Source of the DNA: JAJRXK01 sp964593155
Lineage (GTDB): Bacteria; Krumholzibacteriota; Krumholzibacteriia; JAJRXK01
Reading direction: 5' to 3'
DNA: 5,788 nucleotides
Assembly: GCA_964593155.1 (NCBI GenBank)
Contig: CAZQHE010000197.1
Span: 1 to 5,788 of the forward strand
The notes under the pieces were generated by a model. It ran no database searches. It was not told the origin of the DNA and saw nothing but the letters and a program-made list of their open reading frames with translations. Shown here one piece after another: positions 1-5,788 of this stretch (positions within the stretch are counted from its first letter, which is position 1; every line of letters starts with the position of its first letter). A program made the translations under genes and the position numbers.

Positions 1-975
1 CCGTAGCACCTCGAAGCCACGCTCGAGCGCGGACTCCAATGGCTCCAGGCGGTCGAGGACGACGGTCCACACCTCGTTCTTCAGCGGCTTCTTGCCGATG
101 GTCTTCTCGATCTTGCCGGGCAGCAGACCCATGAGAACCGACCAGGTGGCCTCGTCGTCGGCCAGAGCGCGTTCGTGCACGATCCGGCGGAACTCCTCGA
201 AGCGAGCGCGACTGCGGCCGGCTCGGCCGGCGTCCACGGTGTCCACCGCCTCGTGCAACGACTCCACGAACCCCGGGTCGTCCAGGAGACCCGCGAGGAT
301 ACCGCGCACCTCGCGGTCGACGTCGTCGAGCGAGTTCTCGACGAGGGGCAGGAACTCGGCGCCGTCGTACTGCAGCCAGGTCTTCAGGTCGGCGTACAGG
401 TCACGGTCCCGACCTTCCCGGCGCGAGGGATAGCCCTGCTCGCCCAGCCACGCCGCGCGCCACGGCGGACCGGCCTGCACCAGTGCACGCCAGGCATCGG
501 CCACGGCCACCTGCCGGAGGAAGTCGCTGTCCTGCGTCTCGTCGGTCTCGAAGACCAGTCCCGCCTCGAAGGCGCTGTCCTGCAGCACCCGCGCGCAGAA
601 GCCGTGGATGGTGCTCACCCGCGCCTCGTCGAAGTCACGCAGGGCGCGCAAGATACGTTCGCGGGCCCGCGCGCGGTCGTCGCACCGCGCTACCAGTGAC
701 TGCACGAAGTCGTCGTCGACCTGGCAGCCCTCCAACGCCTTCCGTGTGTCCTGCAAACGGGCGCGCAGGCGTTCGCGCAGTTCGTGCGTGGCGGCCACCG
801 TGAACGTGACCAGCAGCAGGCGGTCGATCGACGCGACGCGGCCCTCGACGACCAGTCGGGTGGCCAGGGCGGTCAGCGACCAGGTCTTGCCCGTTCCGGC
901 ACTGGCCTCGATCAACAGGGGAAAGCGGTCGAGGGGTTGGTGGACGGGATCGAATCCATGGGAGGTGTCGCTCAC
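1..975 (-). CDS. recB: RecBCD helicase/nuclease subunit RecB, N-terminal 325 codons (runs off the left edge)
   Basis: RecB is the 3'-to-5' superfamily 1 helicase and nuclease subunit of RecBCD, which resects double-strand breaks and loads RecA. Only the first 325 residues are here; the family is usually about 1,100-1,250. Visible in the translation are the Walker A motif EASAGTGKT (residues 23-31), motif Ia LLVTFTVAATHELRERLR (54-71), and a block VSTIHGFCARVLQDSAFEAG (120-139) followed by LVFETDE. All closely resemble E. coli RecB as I remember it. The Walker B (DEFQDT-like) motif, the later helicase motifs and the C-terminal nuclease domain lie outside the window. The GTG start is chosen because it overlaps the recC stop as GTGA and sits 6 bases after a strong GGAGG. 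It is therefore translationally coupled to recC. The frame is intact throughout. An AddA-type helicase is the main alternative, but the RecC neighbour and the TIHGFC block favour RecB. Confidence 0.96.
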   Translation of the reverse strand, partial: MSDTSHGFDPVHQPLDRFPLLIEASAGTGKTWSLTALATRLVVEGRVASIDRLLLVTFTVAATHELRERLRARLQDTRKALEGCQVDDDFVQSLVARCDDRARARERILRALRDFDEARVSTIHGFCARVLQDSAFEAGLVFETDETQDSDFLRQVAVADAWRALVQAGPPWRAAWLGEQGYPSRREGRDRDLYADLKTWLQYDGAEFLPLVENSLDDVDREVRGILAGLLDDPGFVESLHEAVDTVDAGRAGRSRARFEEFRRIVHERALADDEATWSVLMGLLPGKIEKTIGKKPLKNEVWTVVLDRLEPLESALERGFEVLR

Positions 976-3900
976 GACGCACCTCCCTTCGTGCGCGGCT
1001 CCGGGGGCCATTCCGCGCTCTTGGAGCCCGTGGTCGCGGCGACGACCGGATCGAACAGGCGCCCCCAGCGCAGGAAGTCGTCGTCGATCAGGTCGGCGGT
1101 GCGCACGCCCCGCATGCAGAGGGCGACCTCGTCGTCGTCGCGGTCCCCGCGGCCGTGATCGTCTGCCTCCCAGGCGGATGCGATCTCACCGGAAACGCTC
1201 TGCGCGACCTCGACGTCGAACCGGCCGTCGAGCTTCCGGCTCTTCGAGCACCACGCGGGGGTGGTGCGCCGGAAGAATCGCAGGGGCCGGCGCTGGCCCT
1301 CGACGAAGCCCGCGATCATCTCGTCGAGCAGGGCGTCGGGGTCTCCCACCGTGTCGTCGAGCACCTTGAATGCCTTCTCGGCCGCCACGACGCACGTCGC
1401 CCACGGCGGCGGGCCGTCCTTCCCGCACGTGGCTCCAAGGATCACGTGCCGCACGTAGGCCTCGATCAGGGCATCGGCTTCGATCTTCGGCTTCGGCACC
1501 CACACGATCTGCCCCTGCGCGGGATCGACGTCGAGCGTGCCGGTGAGACGCCACGCCGCCGTGCTCCGATCGACCTCCCACGGCCGCGGACGCGGACTGG
1601 CCGCGAGCACGTCGTGCCAGCGTCCGAGGGTGGCCTCCACCCCCTTGCGGGCGTGCACGCGTCCCGAGCGACCGCTCGTCGCGCCCAGTTCGTGTTCGGC
1701 GCGCTCCACGATCACGTCGACCGGTGGCAGGTCGTCCACGTGATCGATCATCCAGCGTCGGATCCGGTACTTGCCCAGCCCGTCCACCTCGAAGGGTTCG
1801 TCGTCGAGATCGCCCTCGTCGAAGTGCAAGGACATGCCGAGCACCCGCGTGACGAACCAGCGGCAGGGGTTGCGCCAGAAGGTGACGAGGTCGTCGACGG
1901 TCACCAGCGCGCGGCCATCGGCGTCGCGGACCAGCCCGTCGTCGGCGCGGCAGGAGTCGACGAAGGGACTGCGTTCCGTCGTCCGCGAACGCAGCGCGCG
2001 CGCGGCGTCGACGGTCTCGCGCGCGTAGGTGAAGTGCTCCGGGTGGTCGTCTCGGCCGTACGCGGCGTGGAAGGGTTGCAGTCGGTGCTCCACGGTGAGC
2101 ACCGCCGAAGGCTTCGGGTCGGGATCGGCGTCGACCACGAAACTCGCATCGATCACCTCGACCAGTTCGTCCAGACAGACGCTGCGCGCGACCTCGGTAC
2201 CGTCGCGCTGCGACATCCCGATGGCCGTCAACGCCAGGCGCCGGCGCGCCGAGGTCAGCACCTCCAGCAGCATCTGCCGATCGTCGGCGCGGGGCGAGCG
2301 GTCCCCGCGGCGCGGATGGCTCCGGGTGAGGTCGAGTCCCTCGGCCGGATCCCGGCGCGGGAAGGAATCGCTGTCGAGTCCGGCCACGGCGATCATCGCG
2401 TAGGGCAGACTCCGCATGGGCCGCAGCTCGGCCACGGTGATGCTGCCACTCACGAAACCCTGCCCGGCCGCGTCGTCGGCCAGCTGCGCCCGAAGCACGG
2501 TGGTGAACGTGCTGCGGGCCACCTCGGGGTCGTCGTCGCGTGCGACCTCGGCCAGGGTCTCGATCGTCCGCACCAGGTCGACGCGCAGGGCGGCATCGGC
2601 CCGGTCGTCGACGGCGGTGAGCGCGAACAGGGCCGACCGCAGATCGTCACACCAGCGCCGCAACGAGCGCGGCCGGACCAGGCGGTCGAGTTGTGCGAAC
2701 AGCGCGTCGACGGCGGTGGCCAGTCGACCCACCGTCTCCGCGCGGCCGGTCGTCGCGTCGGCCCGGGGCACCAGGCCGTCGATCGTGACGTCCGACCGGC
2801 CGAGTGCGAAGCCCAGCACCAGGCGATCGAGTCCCTCGCGCCAGGTCCCGCCGGCGAGATCGTGGAGATCGTGTTCGGCCGCGCGCGTCGAGGGATCGCG
2901 CCCGAAGCGGATACCGGCTCCGCGGACCAGGCCGTGCACGTCGCTCGTCGGCACGTCGTCCAGACCGAAGCGACGCGCCACGGGGCCGGACTCGAGCAGT
3001 TCGAGCACGCCACTCGCCGTGTGGCGTCCACCGGCGTGGTCGAGCAGGTCGAGCGCGAAGCGGGCGAAGTCGGAGTGGTCGGTGTCGCGCCCGTCCGCCA
3101 CCTGCACCGGAAGGTGCACCGGGCCCGCCGCGGTCGCGCGCGGGCTCTCGAAGACGGCCCGCACGAAGGGCGCGTAGCGATCGATGTCGGGCACGAGGAC
3201 CAGCACGTCCGAGGGCTCGCGCACCACCCCTTCTTCGAAGGCGCGCAGGATCTCGTCGCGCAGCACTTCGATCTCACGGCGCTCGGAATGGCACACGTGG
3301 ATGCGCAGCGAACGGTCGTCGGGCCGCACGCGCACGCGTTCGGGAGCCGCGCGTTCGTCCGCGCGGTCCGGCATGCGGGCGTCGAGCAGATCCTGCTGCA
3401 GCTGGCCGAGCACGGTCCTCTCGGGTGCCGTCTCCCGCTGGACCTCCGGATGGATGCCCTCGAGTTCGGTCAGCTGATCCTGCAGGTCACGGCCCACCCG
3501 CCCCCACTCGGCGAGCAACGGGTGGACCTTCGCCGCGTCGAACAGGTCTCCCTGCTCGACCGGCTGCCACCGTGCCGGACGCGCGTCGCCGATGTACTCG
3601 CGCGTGGGTGCAAGCGTGGCGATCGTCACCTCGCGGTGCCGGGCCACCGCCTCGGCGAGAGAGAGCAGGACCGGAGGTACCGAACTCAGACCGAACAGCG
3701 TGACCCGCCGGGGAAGTCCTTCGATACCCTCCCGGCGTTGCAGACGCCCGATCCCATCGTCCAGATCGCGCGCGAGCGACGGACGATCGGCCTCGTCCAC
3801 CAGGGCGTTCCACAGCGCGCGCTGCCAGATCTCGCCGCCACTCTCGTCGGGGTCGTCGCCGAACCACTCCCCGCGCTCCCAGCGCAGCAGCTCGGGCACG

Positions 3901-4364
3901 CGCAGCGTCTGGTACTGCACGAACAGGCGGGCCACGCGCCGGGCCAGCTGCCCGCGCTTGCGCCGGTCGGGGTCGTCGGCCAGGTAGCGCTCGAGCGGCG
4001 CGCGGGCTTCGGGCTCGAGATCGAGTTCGTCGAGCCGCCCCAGCCAGGCGTGCACCCGCCAGGGCAGGGCCTGCGGCCCGAAGGGATCGGCGGTGTCGTC
4101 GGGGGTGCGGTCGAGGACGATGTCGGTGGTCCGTCGCGCCCAGTTGAACGGAAACGGATACGCCACCGAAGCGGCGATTCCCAGCTCACGGGCCAGGCGC
4201 AGGTTCAGCCAGCGGGACATGCCGCGGCTGCCCACCACCACCGTCTCGGTCTCGAGCGGAGGTAGCGGCTGGGCGTGCAGGCGGGCGACGAGGTCGTCGG
4301 CCAGGTCCTCCAGACGATCGCTCGTGGGCAGACGCAGGCCGGGTTCGAGAGGAGGTACGGTCAT
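972..4364 (-). CDS. recC: RecBCD subunit RecC (Chi-recognition scaffold)
   Basis: RecC holds RecB and RecD together, splits the DNA strands and scans the 3' strand for Chi. The 1130-residue product is close to E. coli RecC (about 1122). The N-terminus GLRLPTSDRLEDLADDLV and the block VVVGSRGMSRWLNLRLAREL (43-62) match the RecC start and its degenerate helicase motif I region, which lacks a P-loop lysine. A central block ELRPMRSLPYAMIAVAGLD (646-664) runs into SFPRRDP and PRRGDRSPRADDRQMLLE (684-701), a RecC hallmark. The C-terminal part has FWRNPCRWFVTRVLGM (829-844) and DGLGKYRIRRW (861-871), the inactive nuclease-like fold. The ATG at 4364 gives an N-terminus of family length. A GTG at 4376 would add only four residues. 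Neither start has a clear Shine-Dalgarno sequence. The same frame stays open much further upstream, but that part lies antisense to the sigma gene and is not RecC-like. It is first in an operon with recB. Confidence 0.96.
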   Translation of the reverse strand: MTVPPLEPGLRLPTSDRLEDLADDLVARLHAQPLPPLETETVVVGSRGMSRWLNLRLARELGIAASVAYPFPFNWARRTTDIVLDRTPDDTADPFGPQALPWRVHAWLGRLDELDLEPEARAPLERYLADDPDRRKRGQLARRVARLFVQYQTLRVPELLRWERGEWFGDDPDESGGEIWQRALWNALVDEADRPSLARDLDDGIGRLQRREGIEGLPRRVTLFGLSSVPPVLLSLAEAVARHREVTIATLAPTREYIGDARPARWQPVEQGDLFDAAKVHPLLAEWGRVGRDLQDQLTELEGIHPEVQRETAPERTVLGQLQQDLLDARMPDRADERAAPERVRVRPDDRSLRIHVCHSERREIEVLRDEILRAFEEGVVREPSDVLVLVPDIDRYAPFVRAVFESPRATAAGPVHLPVQVADGRDTDHSDFARFALDLLDHAGGRHTASGVLELLESGPVARRFGLDDVPTSDVHGLVRGAGIRFGRDPSTRAAEHDLHDLAGGTWREGLDRLVLGFALGRSDVTIDGLVPRADATTGRAETVGRLATAVDALFAQLDRLVRPRSLRRWCDDLRSALFALTAVDDRADAALRVDLVRTIETLAEVARDDDPEVARSTFTTVLRAQLADDAAGQGFVSGSITVAELRPMRSLPYAMIAVAGLDSDSFPRRDPAEGLDLTRSHPRRGDRSPRADDRQMLLEVLTSARRRLALTAIGMSQRDGTEVARSVCLDELVEVIDASFVVDADPDPKPSAVLTVEHRLQPFHAAYGRDDHPEHFTYARETVDAARALRSRTTERSPFVDSCRADDGLVRDADGRALVTVDDLVTFWRNPCRWFVTRVLGMSLHFDEGDLDDEPFEVDGLGKYRIRRWMIDHVDDLPPVDVIVERAEHELGATSGRSGRVHARKGVEATLGRWHDVLAASPRPRPWEVDRSTAAWRLTGTLDVDPAQGQIVWVPKPKIEADALIEAYVRHVILGATCGKDGPPPWATCVVAAEKAFKVLDDTVGDPDALLDEMIAGFVEGQRRPLRFFRRTTPAWCSKSRKLDGRFDVEVAQSVSGEIASAWEADDHGRGDRDDDEVALCMRGVRTADLIDDDFLRWGRLFDPVVAATTGSKSAEWPPEPRTKGGAS
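980..989 (-). promoter_or_regulatory. Strong ribosome binding site for recB inside the recC 3' end
   Basis: Read on the minus strand, AAGGGAGGTG lies just before the recB GTG codon, with 6 bases between GGAGG and the start. It decides the recB start. The same bases encode the Lys-Gly-Gly near the RecC C-terminus (KGGAS), so the recC tail is partly shaped by the recB ribosome binding site. Together with the GTGA overlap this predicts coupled translation of the two subunits, in line with their 1:1 complex. Confidence 0.85.
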
Positions 4365-4407
4365 CGGCGTCGGCACGTGGTGCGAGACGGGAGCCTCGGG
4401 GCGGCGC

Positions 4408-4436
4408 AGTGTAGCGCGCGGCGGCCCGGCGGTCGA
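4408..4436 (-). promoter_or_regulatory. Candidate sigma-70-type promoter for recCB
   Basis: On the minus strand TCGACC (4436-4431) and TACACT (4413-4408) are separated by exactly 17 bases. Each matches 4 of 6 positions of the -35 (TTGACA) and -10 (TATAAT) consensus. Transcription would begin near 4401, giving a leader of roughly 37 bases before the recC ATG. TACACT stands out in a stretch that is otherwise almost pure G/C. The call rests on consensus matching alone, and chance matches are possible. Confidence 0.4.
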
Positions 4437-4455
4437 GACCGGGCTCGGCGCGGCG

Positions 4456-4491
4456 TTGACCGGAACCCGCCTCCCGCGCACCCTGGATCGT
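4456..4491 (+). promoter_or_regulatory. Possible ECF-type promoter of the sigma operon (weak)
   Basis: TTGACC (4456-4461) is immediately followed by GGAACC (4462-4467). GGAAC is the usual -35 core of many ECF sigma promoters. A CGT that could act as an ECF -10 lies at 4489-4491, but the gap of about 22 bases is longer than the usual 15-18. No good TATAAT-like element sits 16-18 bases after TTGACC. If real, the site would allow the sigma factor to drive its own operon, a common arrangement. Confidence 0.2.
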
Positions 4492-4494
4492 GCC

Positions 4495-4506
4495 GGGAGA
4501 TCTCCC
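4495..4506. promoter_or_regulatory. Perfect 12-base palindrome, possible operator
   Basis: GGGAGATCTCCC is identical to its reverse complement, and the symmetry ends at position 4507. It lies 20 bases before the sigma gene ATG, probably in the promoter or leader. With no unpaired centre it is poorly suited to an RNA hairpin (at best a 4-base stem with a GATC loop), so a dimeric DNA-binding protein site is the likelier reading if it has a function. In such GC-rich DNA a chance palindrome of this length is possible but uncommon. Confidence 0.3.
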
Positions 4507-4526
4507 CCACCCGTCAAACCGGATCG

Positions 4527-5054
4527 ATGCACCACACCGACGATCCCGCGATCGACCCCGCCTGGCTCGCGACCCTGCGCGCGCGCATGCTCGAGATCGC
4601 CGGACGTCGGGTCCCGGACGACACGGTCGAGGACGTCGTCCAGGACGCCGTGAGCATCGTCCTCGAGAAGGGTCCGGGCATCGCCGTGCGCGAAGGAACC
4701 GCGAACCCGCCGCTGGCCTGGTGCTTCGTGGTGCTGCGCAACGTGATCGGCAACTGGTACCAGAAGCGACGTTCGCACGACGACGTCGACACGATCGACC
4801 TCGCCGATGCGGCGTCCGACCCGATCGACGCGCTCGACCACGAACGCCGCCACCGCGCGGTCCACGCCGCGTTGGCCACTCTGCGCGCCGTGTCGGAGGA
4901 ATGCGCCCGCTGGTTGTGGGCCATGGCCCGGGGCCAGCGGCCGGCCGACCTTGCCGCCGGAGCCGGACTCGAACCGGCCGTGTTCTACCGCCGCGTGTAC
5001 CGCTGCCGCAAGAAGCTCGAGGAGATCCTGCGGCGCGAGGGGGTGCAGCCGTGA
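4527..5054 (+). CDS. ECF-like RNA polymerase sigma factor
   Basis: The 175-residue product has the two-domain plan of extracytoplasmic-function sigma factors, which redirect RNA polymerase to a small regulon. Region 2 covers about residues 31-82: DDTVEDVVQDAVSIVLEK (31-48) corresponds to the core-binding helix usually written as DAEDLVQEVFLRVW, and AWCFVVLRNVIGNWYQKRR (64-82) to the -10 recognition part. A linker rich in Asp (84-104) follows. Region 4 covers about 112-170, with a helix-turn-helix PADLAAGAGLEPAVFYRRVYRCRKKLEEIL (139-168, quoted as one run only to locate it by its ends PADL and EEIL). The ATG at 4527 is the first plausible start, with only a weak GGA three bases before it, so the start is less certain than the identity. 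The gene overlaps the next by 4 bases (GTGA), as sigma/anti-sigma pairs often do. I cannot assign the ECF subgroup. Confidence 0.87.
   Translation: MHHTDDPAIDPAWLATLRARMLEIAGRRVPDDTVEDVVQDAVSIVLEKGPGIAVREGTANPPLAWCFVVLRNVIGNWYQKRRSHDDVDTIDLADAASDPIDALDHERRHRAVHAALATLRAVSEECARWLWAMARGQRPADLAAGAGLEPAVFYRRVYRCRKKLEEILRREGVQP
5037..5043 (+). promoter_or_regulatory. Ribosome binding site for the anti-sigma-like gene
   Basis: GAGGGGG ends 7 bases before the GTG at 5051 and lies within the last codons of the sigma gene. It supports GTG as the start, in preference to an internal ATG, and supports coupled translation with the sigma gene. Confidence 0.65.
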
Positions 5055-5665
5055 ACGAAGGTCCCGATCGACACGACGACGAAGCGATCGAACGCTGGGC
5101 TGCCGGCGACGTGTCCGGTCCGGAGCGCGAGGCATGGGAGCGGCGTGCGCTCGAATCGCCACAGCGGAGCGAGGAACTGTACGCGGCGATTTCGATGCGC
5201 GAGACCCTGCGAGAGACCGCGAACGCCACGCCGAGAGGTCGACGGACACGGTGGGCTTCCCGTCGTCTCGCGGCCGCGGCCGTCGCGGTGGCCGCGGTGG
5301 TCGCCTTCGTCGTGTTCGGCCCGCTGACCGAGCCGGGTGAAGACGGAACGCCGCGTCTGCGGGGCACGGGCAACTCCATCACGCCGCTCGCGCCCGAGGG
5401 CGAGCTCGACCACTTCCCCCGCCGCTTCACATGGTCGACCACGACCGACGAACCGGGAACCACCTATCGGTGGGAACTCTACGACGCGCAGGCACGACGG
5501 CGCGCGACGGAGGTCGTCGCCGACACCCTGCTCGTGCGCGCGCCCGATTCGACCCCGGTCGACAGCACGGGGCGTTGGCGTTGGATCGTGGTCGAGATCG
5601 CGCCCGACGGCGCCGAGAGCGGGACCAGTGCGAGCACGAGTTTCGAGGTGGTCCCGCCGCGATGA
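5051..5665 (+). CDS. Single-pass membrane anti-sigma-like protein with an external beta-rich domain
   Basis: The 204-residue product probably holds the upstream sigma factor inactive at the membrane. Residues 10-55 are helical and acidic (DEAIERWAAGD, then GPEREAWERRALESPQRSEEL), the layout of the anti-sigma domain. However, the spot where zinc-binding members carry C-x2-C reads ESPQRS (35-40), and there is no cysteine in the whole protein. A basic stretch (62-72, RGRRTRWASRR) precedes one membrane segment (73-91, Ala/Val-rich), so the N-terminus is predicted to be cytoplasmic. The external part (about 108-202) contains FTW (126-128), YRWELYDA (139-146), WRWIVVEIAPDG (176-187) and FEV (198-200). 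This is the strand pattern of a fibronectin type III-like sandwich, which I have seen in anti-sigma-type proteins of this layout. Start is the GTG overlapping the sigma stop; the stop overlaps the next start (ATGA). The anti-sigma role is inferred from position and layout, not from a conserved catalytic or metal site. Confidence 0.75.
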   Translation: MNEGPDRHDDEAIERWAAGDVSGPEREAWERRALESPQRSEELYAAISMRETLRETANATPRGRRTRWASRRLAAAAVAVAAVVAFVVFGPLTEPGEDGTPRLRGTGNSITPLAPEGELDHFPRRFTWSTTTDEPGTTYRWELYDAQARRRATEVVADTLLVRAPDSTPVDSTGRWRWIVVEIAPDGAESGTSASTSFEVVPPR

Positions 5666-5788
5666 ACCGTCGATGGCTGCTCGTCACCGTGTTCCTGTGC
5701 CTCGCGACGGTGGCGACGCCGTTGCCCGCGAGGGCCACGCTGGTCGACCGCGCGCGCAGCGCACTCGCGGATCGGCCCACCACACCGG
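5662..5788 (+). CDS. Exported protein of unknown function, first 42 codons (runs off the right edge)
   Basis: The ATG overlaps the preceding stop as ATGA, and a GAGGTGG (5645-5651) lies some 12 bases upstream, so it belongs to the sigma operon. The N-terminus is a textbook Sec signal peptide: NRRW, then a hydrophobic core LLVTVFLCLATVA (6-18), then PLPARA with an A-x-A cleavage site after residue 25. Cys13 does not sit in a lipobox, so a lipoprotein is unlikely. The mature part visible (TLVDRARSALADRPTTP) is too short to recognise. In operons of this design in several GC-rich phyla the third gene often encodes a long TPR protein, sometimes with a CHAT peptidase-like domain. That is only a guess from context here. 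Confidence 0.75.
   Translation, partial: MNRRWLLVTVFLCLATVATPLPARATLVDRARSALADRPTTP

Larger units (their letters stand above)
4365..4526. other. Divergent intergenic region between recC and the sigma operon
   Basis: These 162 bases separate two divergent transcription units. No small gene with a convincing start was seen. Besides the candidate sites listed separately, there is a CACGTG palindrome (4374-4379) overlapping the alternative GTG start of recC, and the hexamer GGATCG occurs twice (4485-4490 and 4521-4526). No rho-independent terminator is visible, as expected for a divergent promoter region. Confidence 0.8.

Noticed and set aside
92..803. Several plus-strand open frames of 106-174 codons at the left end
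   Set aside because: They lie antisense to recB, whose frame shows Walker A, motif Ia and other RecB blocks. Their translations are Arg/Ser-rich and unlike any family.
934..944. GTTGGTGG, one base from E. coli Chi, inside recB
   Set aside because: A single near-match means nothing statistically, and the RecC here probably does not read the E. coli Chi sequence.
1028..1052. Possible hairpin GGTCG-loop-CGACC near the recC 3' end
   Set aside because: The stem is only 5 base pairs, lies inside coding sequence, has no U-tract and precedes a co-translated gene, so a terminator makes no sense here.
1081..1145. Runs of GTC trinucleotides resembling a microsatellite
   Set aside because: Read on the coding strand they are GAC codons for short Asp stretches (DDD) in the RecC C-terminal region. 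They are short and interrupted.
1155..4265. A 1036-codon open frame on the plus strand, antisense to recC
   Set aside because: Its translation has no recognisable domain and is rich in Arg, Gly, His and Val, as expected from reading a GC-rich gene backwards. Long stop-free antisense frames are a routine by-product of strong G/C third-position bias, and recC on the other strand has clear family motifs.
4365..5249. Extension of the recC frame upstream by some 295 codons across the sigma gene
   Set aside because: The extra part is Arg/Pro/Ser-rich low-complexity sequence antisense to the sigma and anti-sigma genes. RecC proteins begin with the motif found just after the ATG at 4364, which also gives the normal family length.
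5267..5323. Repetitive GCGGCC/GTGGCC-like run in the anti-sigma-like gene
   Set aside because: It simply encodes the Ala/Val membrane segment with GC-rich codons; no separate repeat element is needed to explain it.

Overview
This is a very GC-rich bacterial window (by eye close to 70% G+C) with strong G/C preference at third codon positions. It comes from a free-living type of bacterium carrying a RecBCD-type recombination nuclease and an extracytoplasmic-function (ECF) sigma operon. The proteins are rich in Asp, Arg and Ala. High-GC candidate phyla of the Krumholzibacteriota/Eisenbacteria kind, Myxococcota or Gemmatimonadota would all fit, but nothing here fixes the phylum. There are no tRNA or rRNA genes, insertion sequences or CRISPR repeats.

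Left arm (1-4364, minus strand): recC is complete (1130 codons). It overlaps by 4 bases (GTGA) the start of recB, of which the first 325 codons are present before the window edge. RecC is the inactive-helicase scaffold and Chi scanner of RecBCD. RecB is the 3'-to-5' helicase with, further downstream, the nuclease domain. recD probably lies beyond position 1, but this cannot be seen. No ptrA-like protease gene separates recC and recB, unlike E. coli.

Middle (4365-4526): a 162-base divergent intergenic region. It holds a plausible housekeeping-type promoter for recCB, a weak ECF-like -35 element facing right, and a perfect 12-base palindrome (GGGAGATCTCCC) 20 bases before the sigma gene.

Right arm (4527-5788, plus strand): a tightly coupled operon with 4-base overlaps. 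It encodes a 175-residue ECF-like sigma factor, then a 204-residue single-pass membrane protein, then the first 42 codons of a protein with a clear signal peptide. The membrane protein looks like an anti-sigma factor: it has an N-terminal region shaped like the zinc-binding anti-sigma domain but without the metal ligands, and an external beta-rich domain. The operon probably senses something outside the cytoplasm and signals to the sigma factor. The secreted third protein could be an effector or co-sensor, but too little of it is visible to name it.

The most interesting points are the cysteine-less anti-sigma-like protein with its external domain, the palindrome in the sigma leader, and a RecC whose residues at the known E. 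coli Chi-contact positions are nearly all different, which suggests a different Chi sequence.
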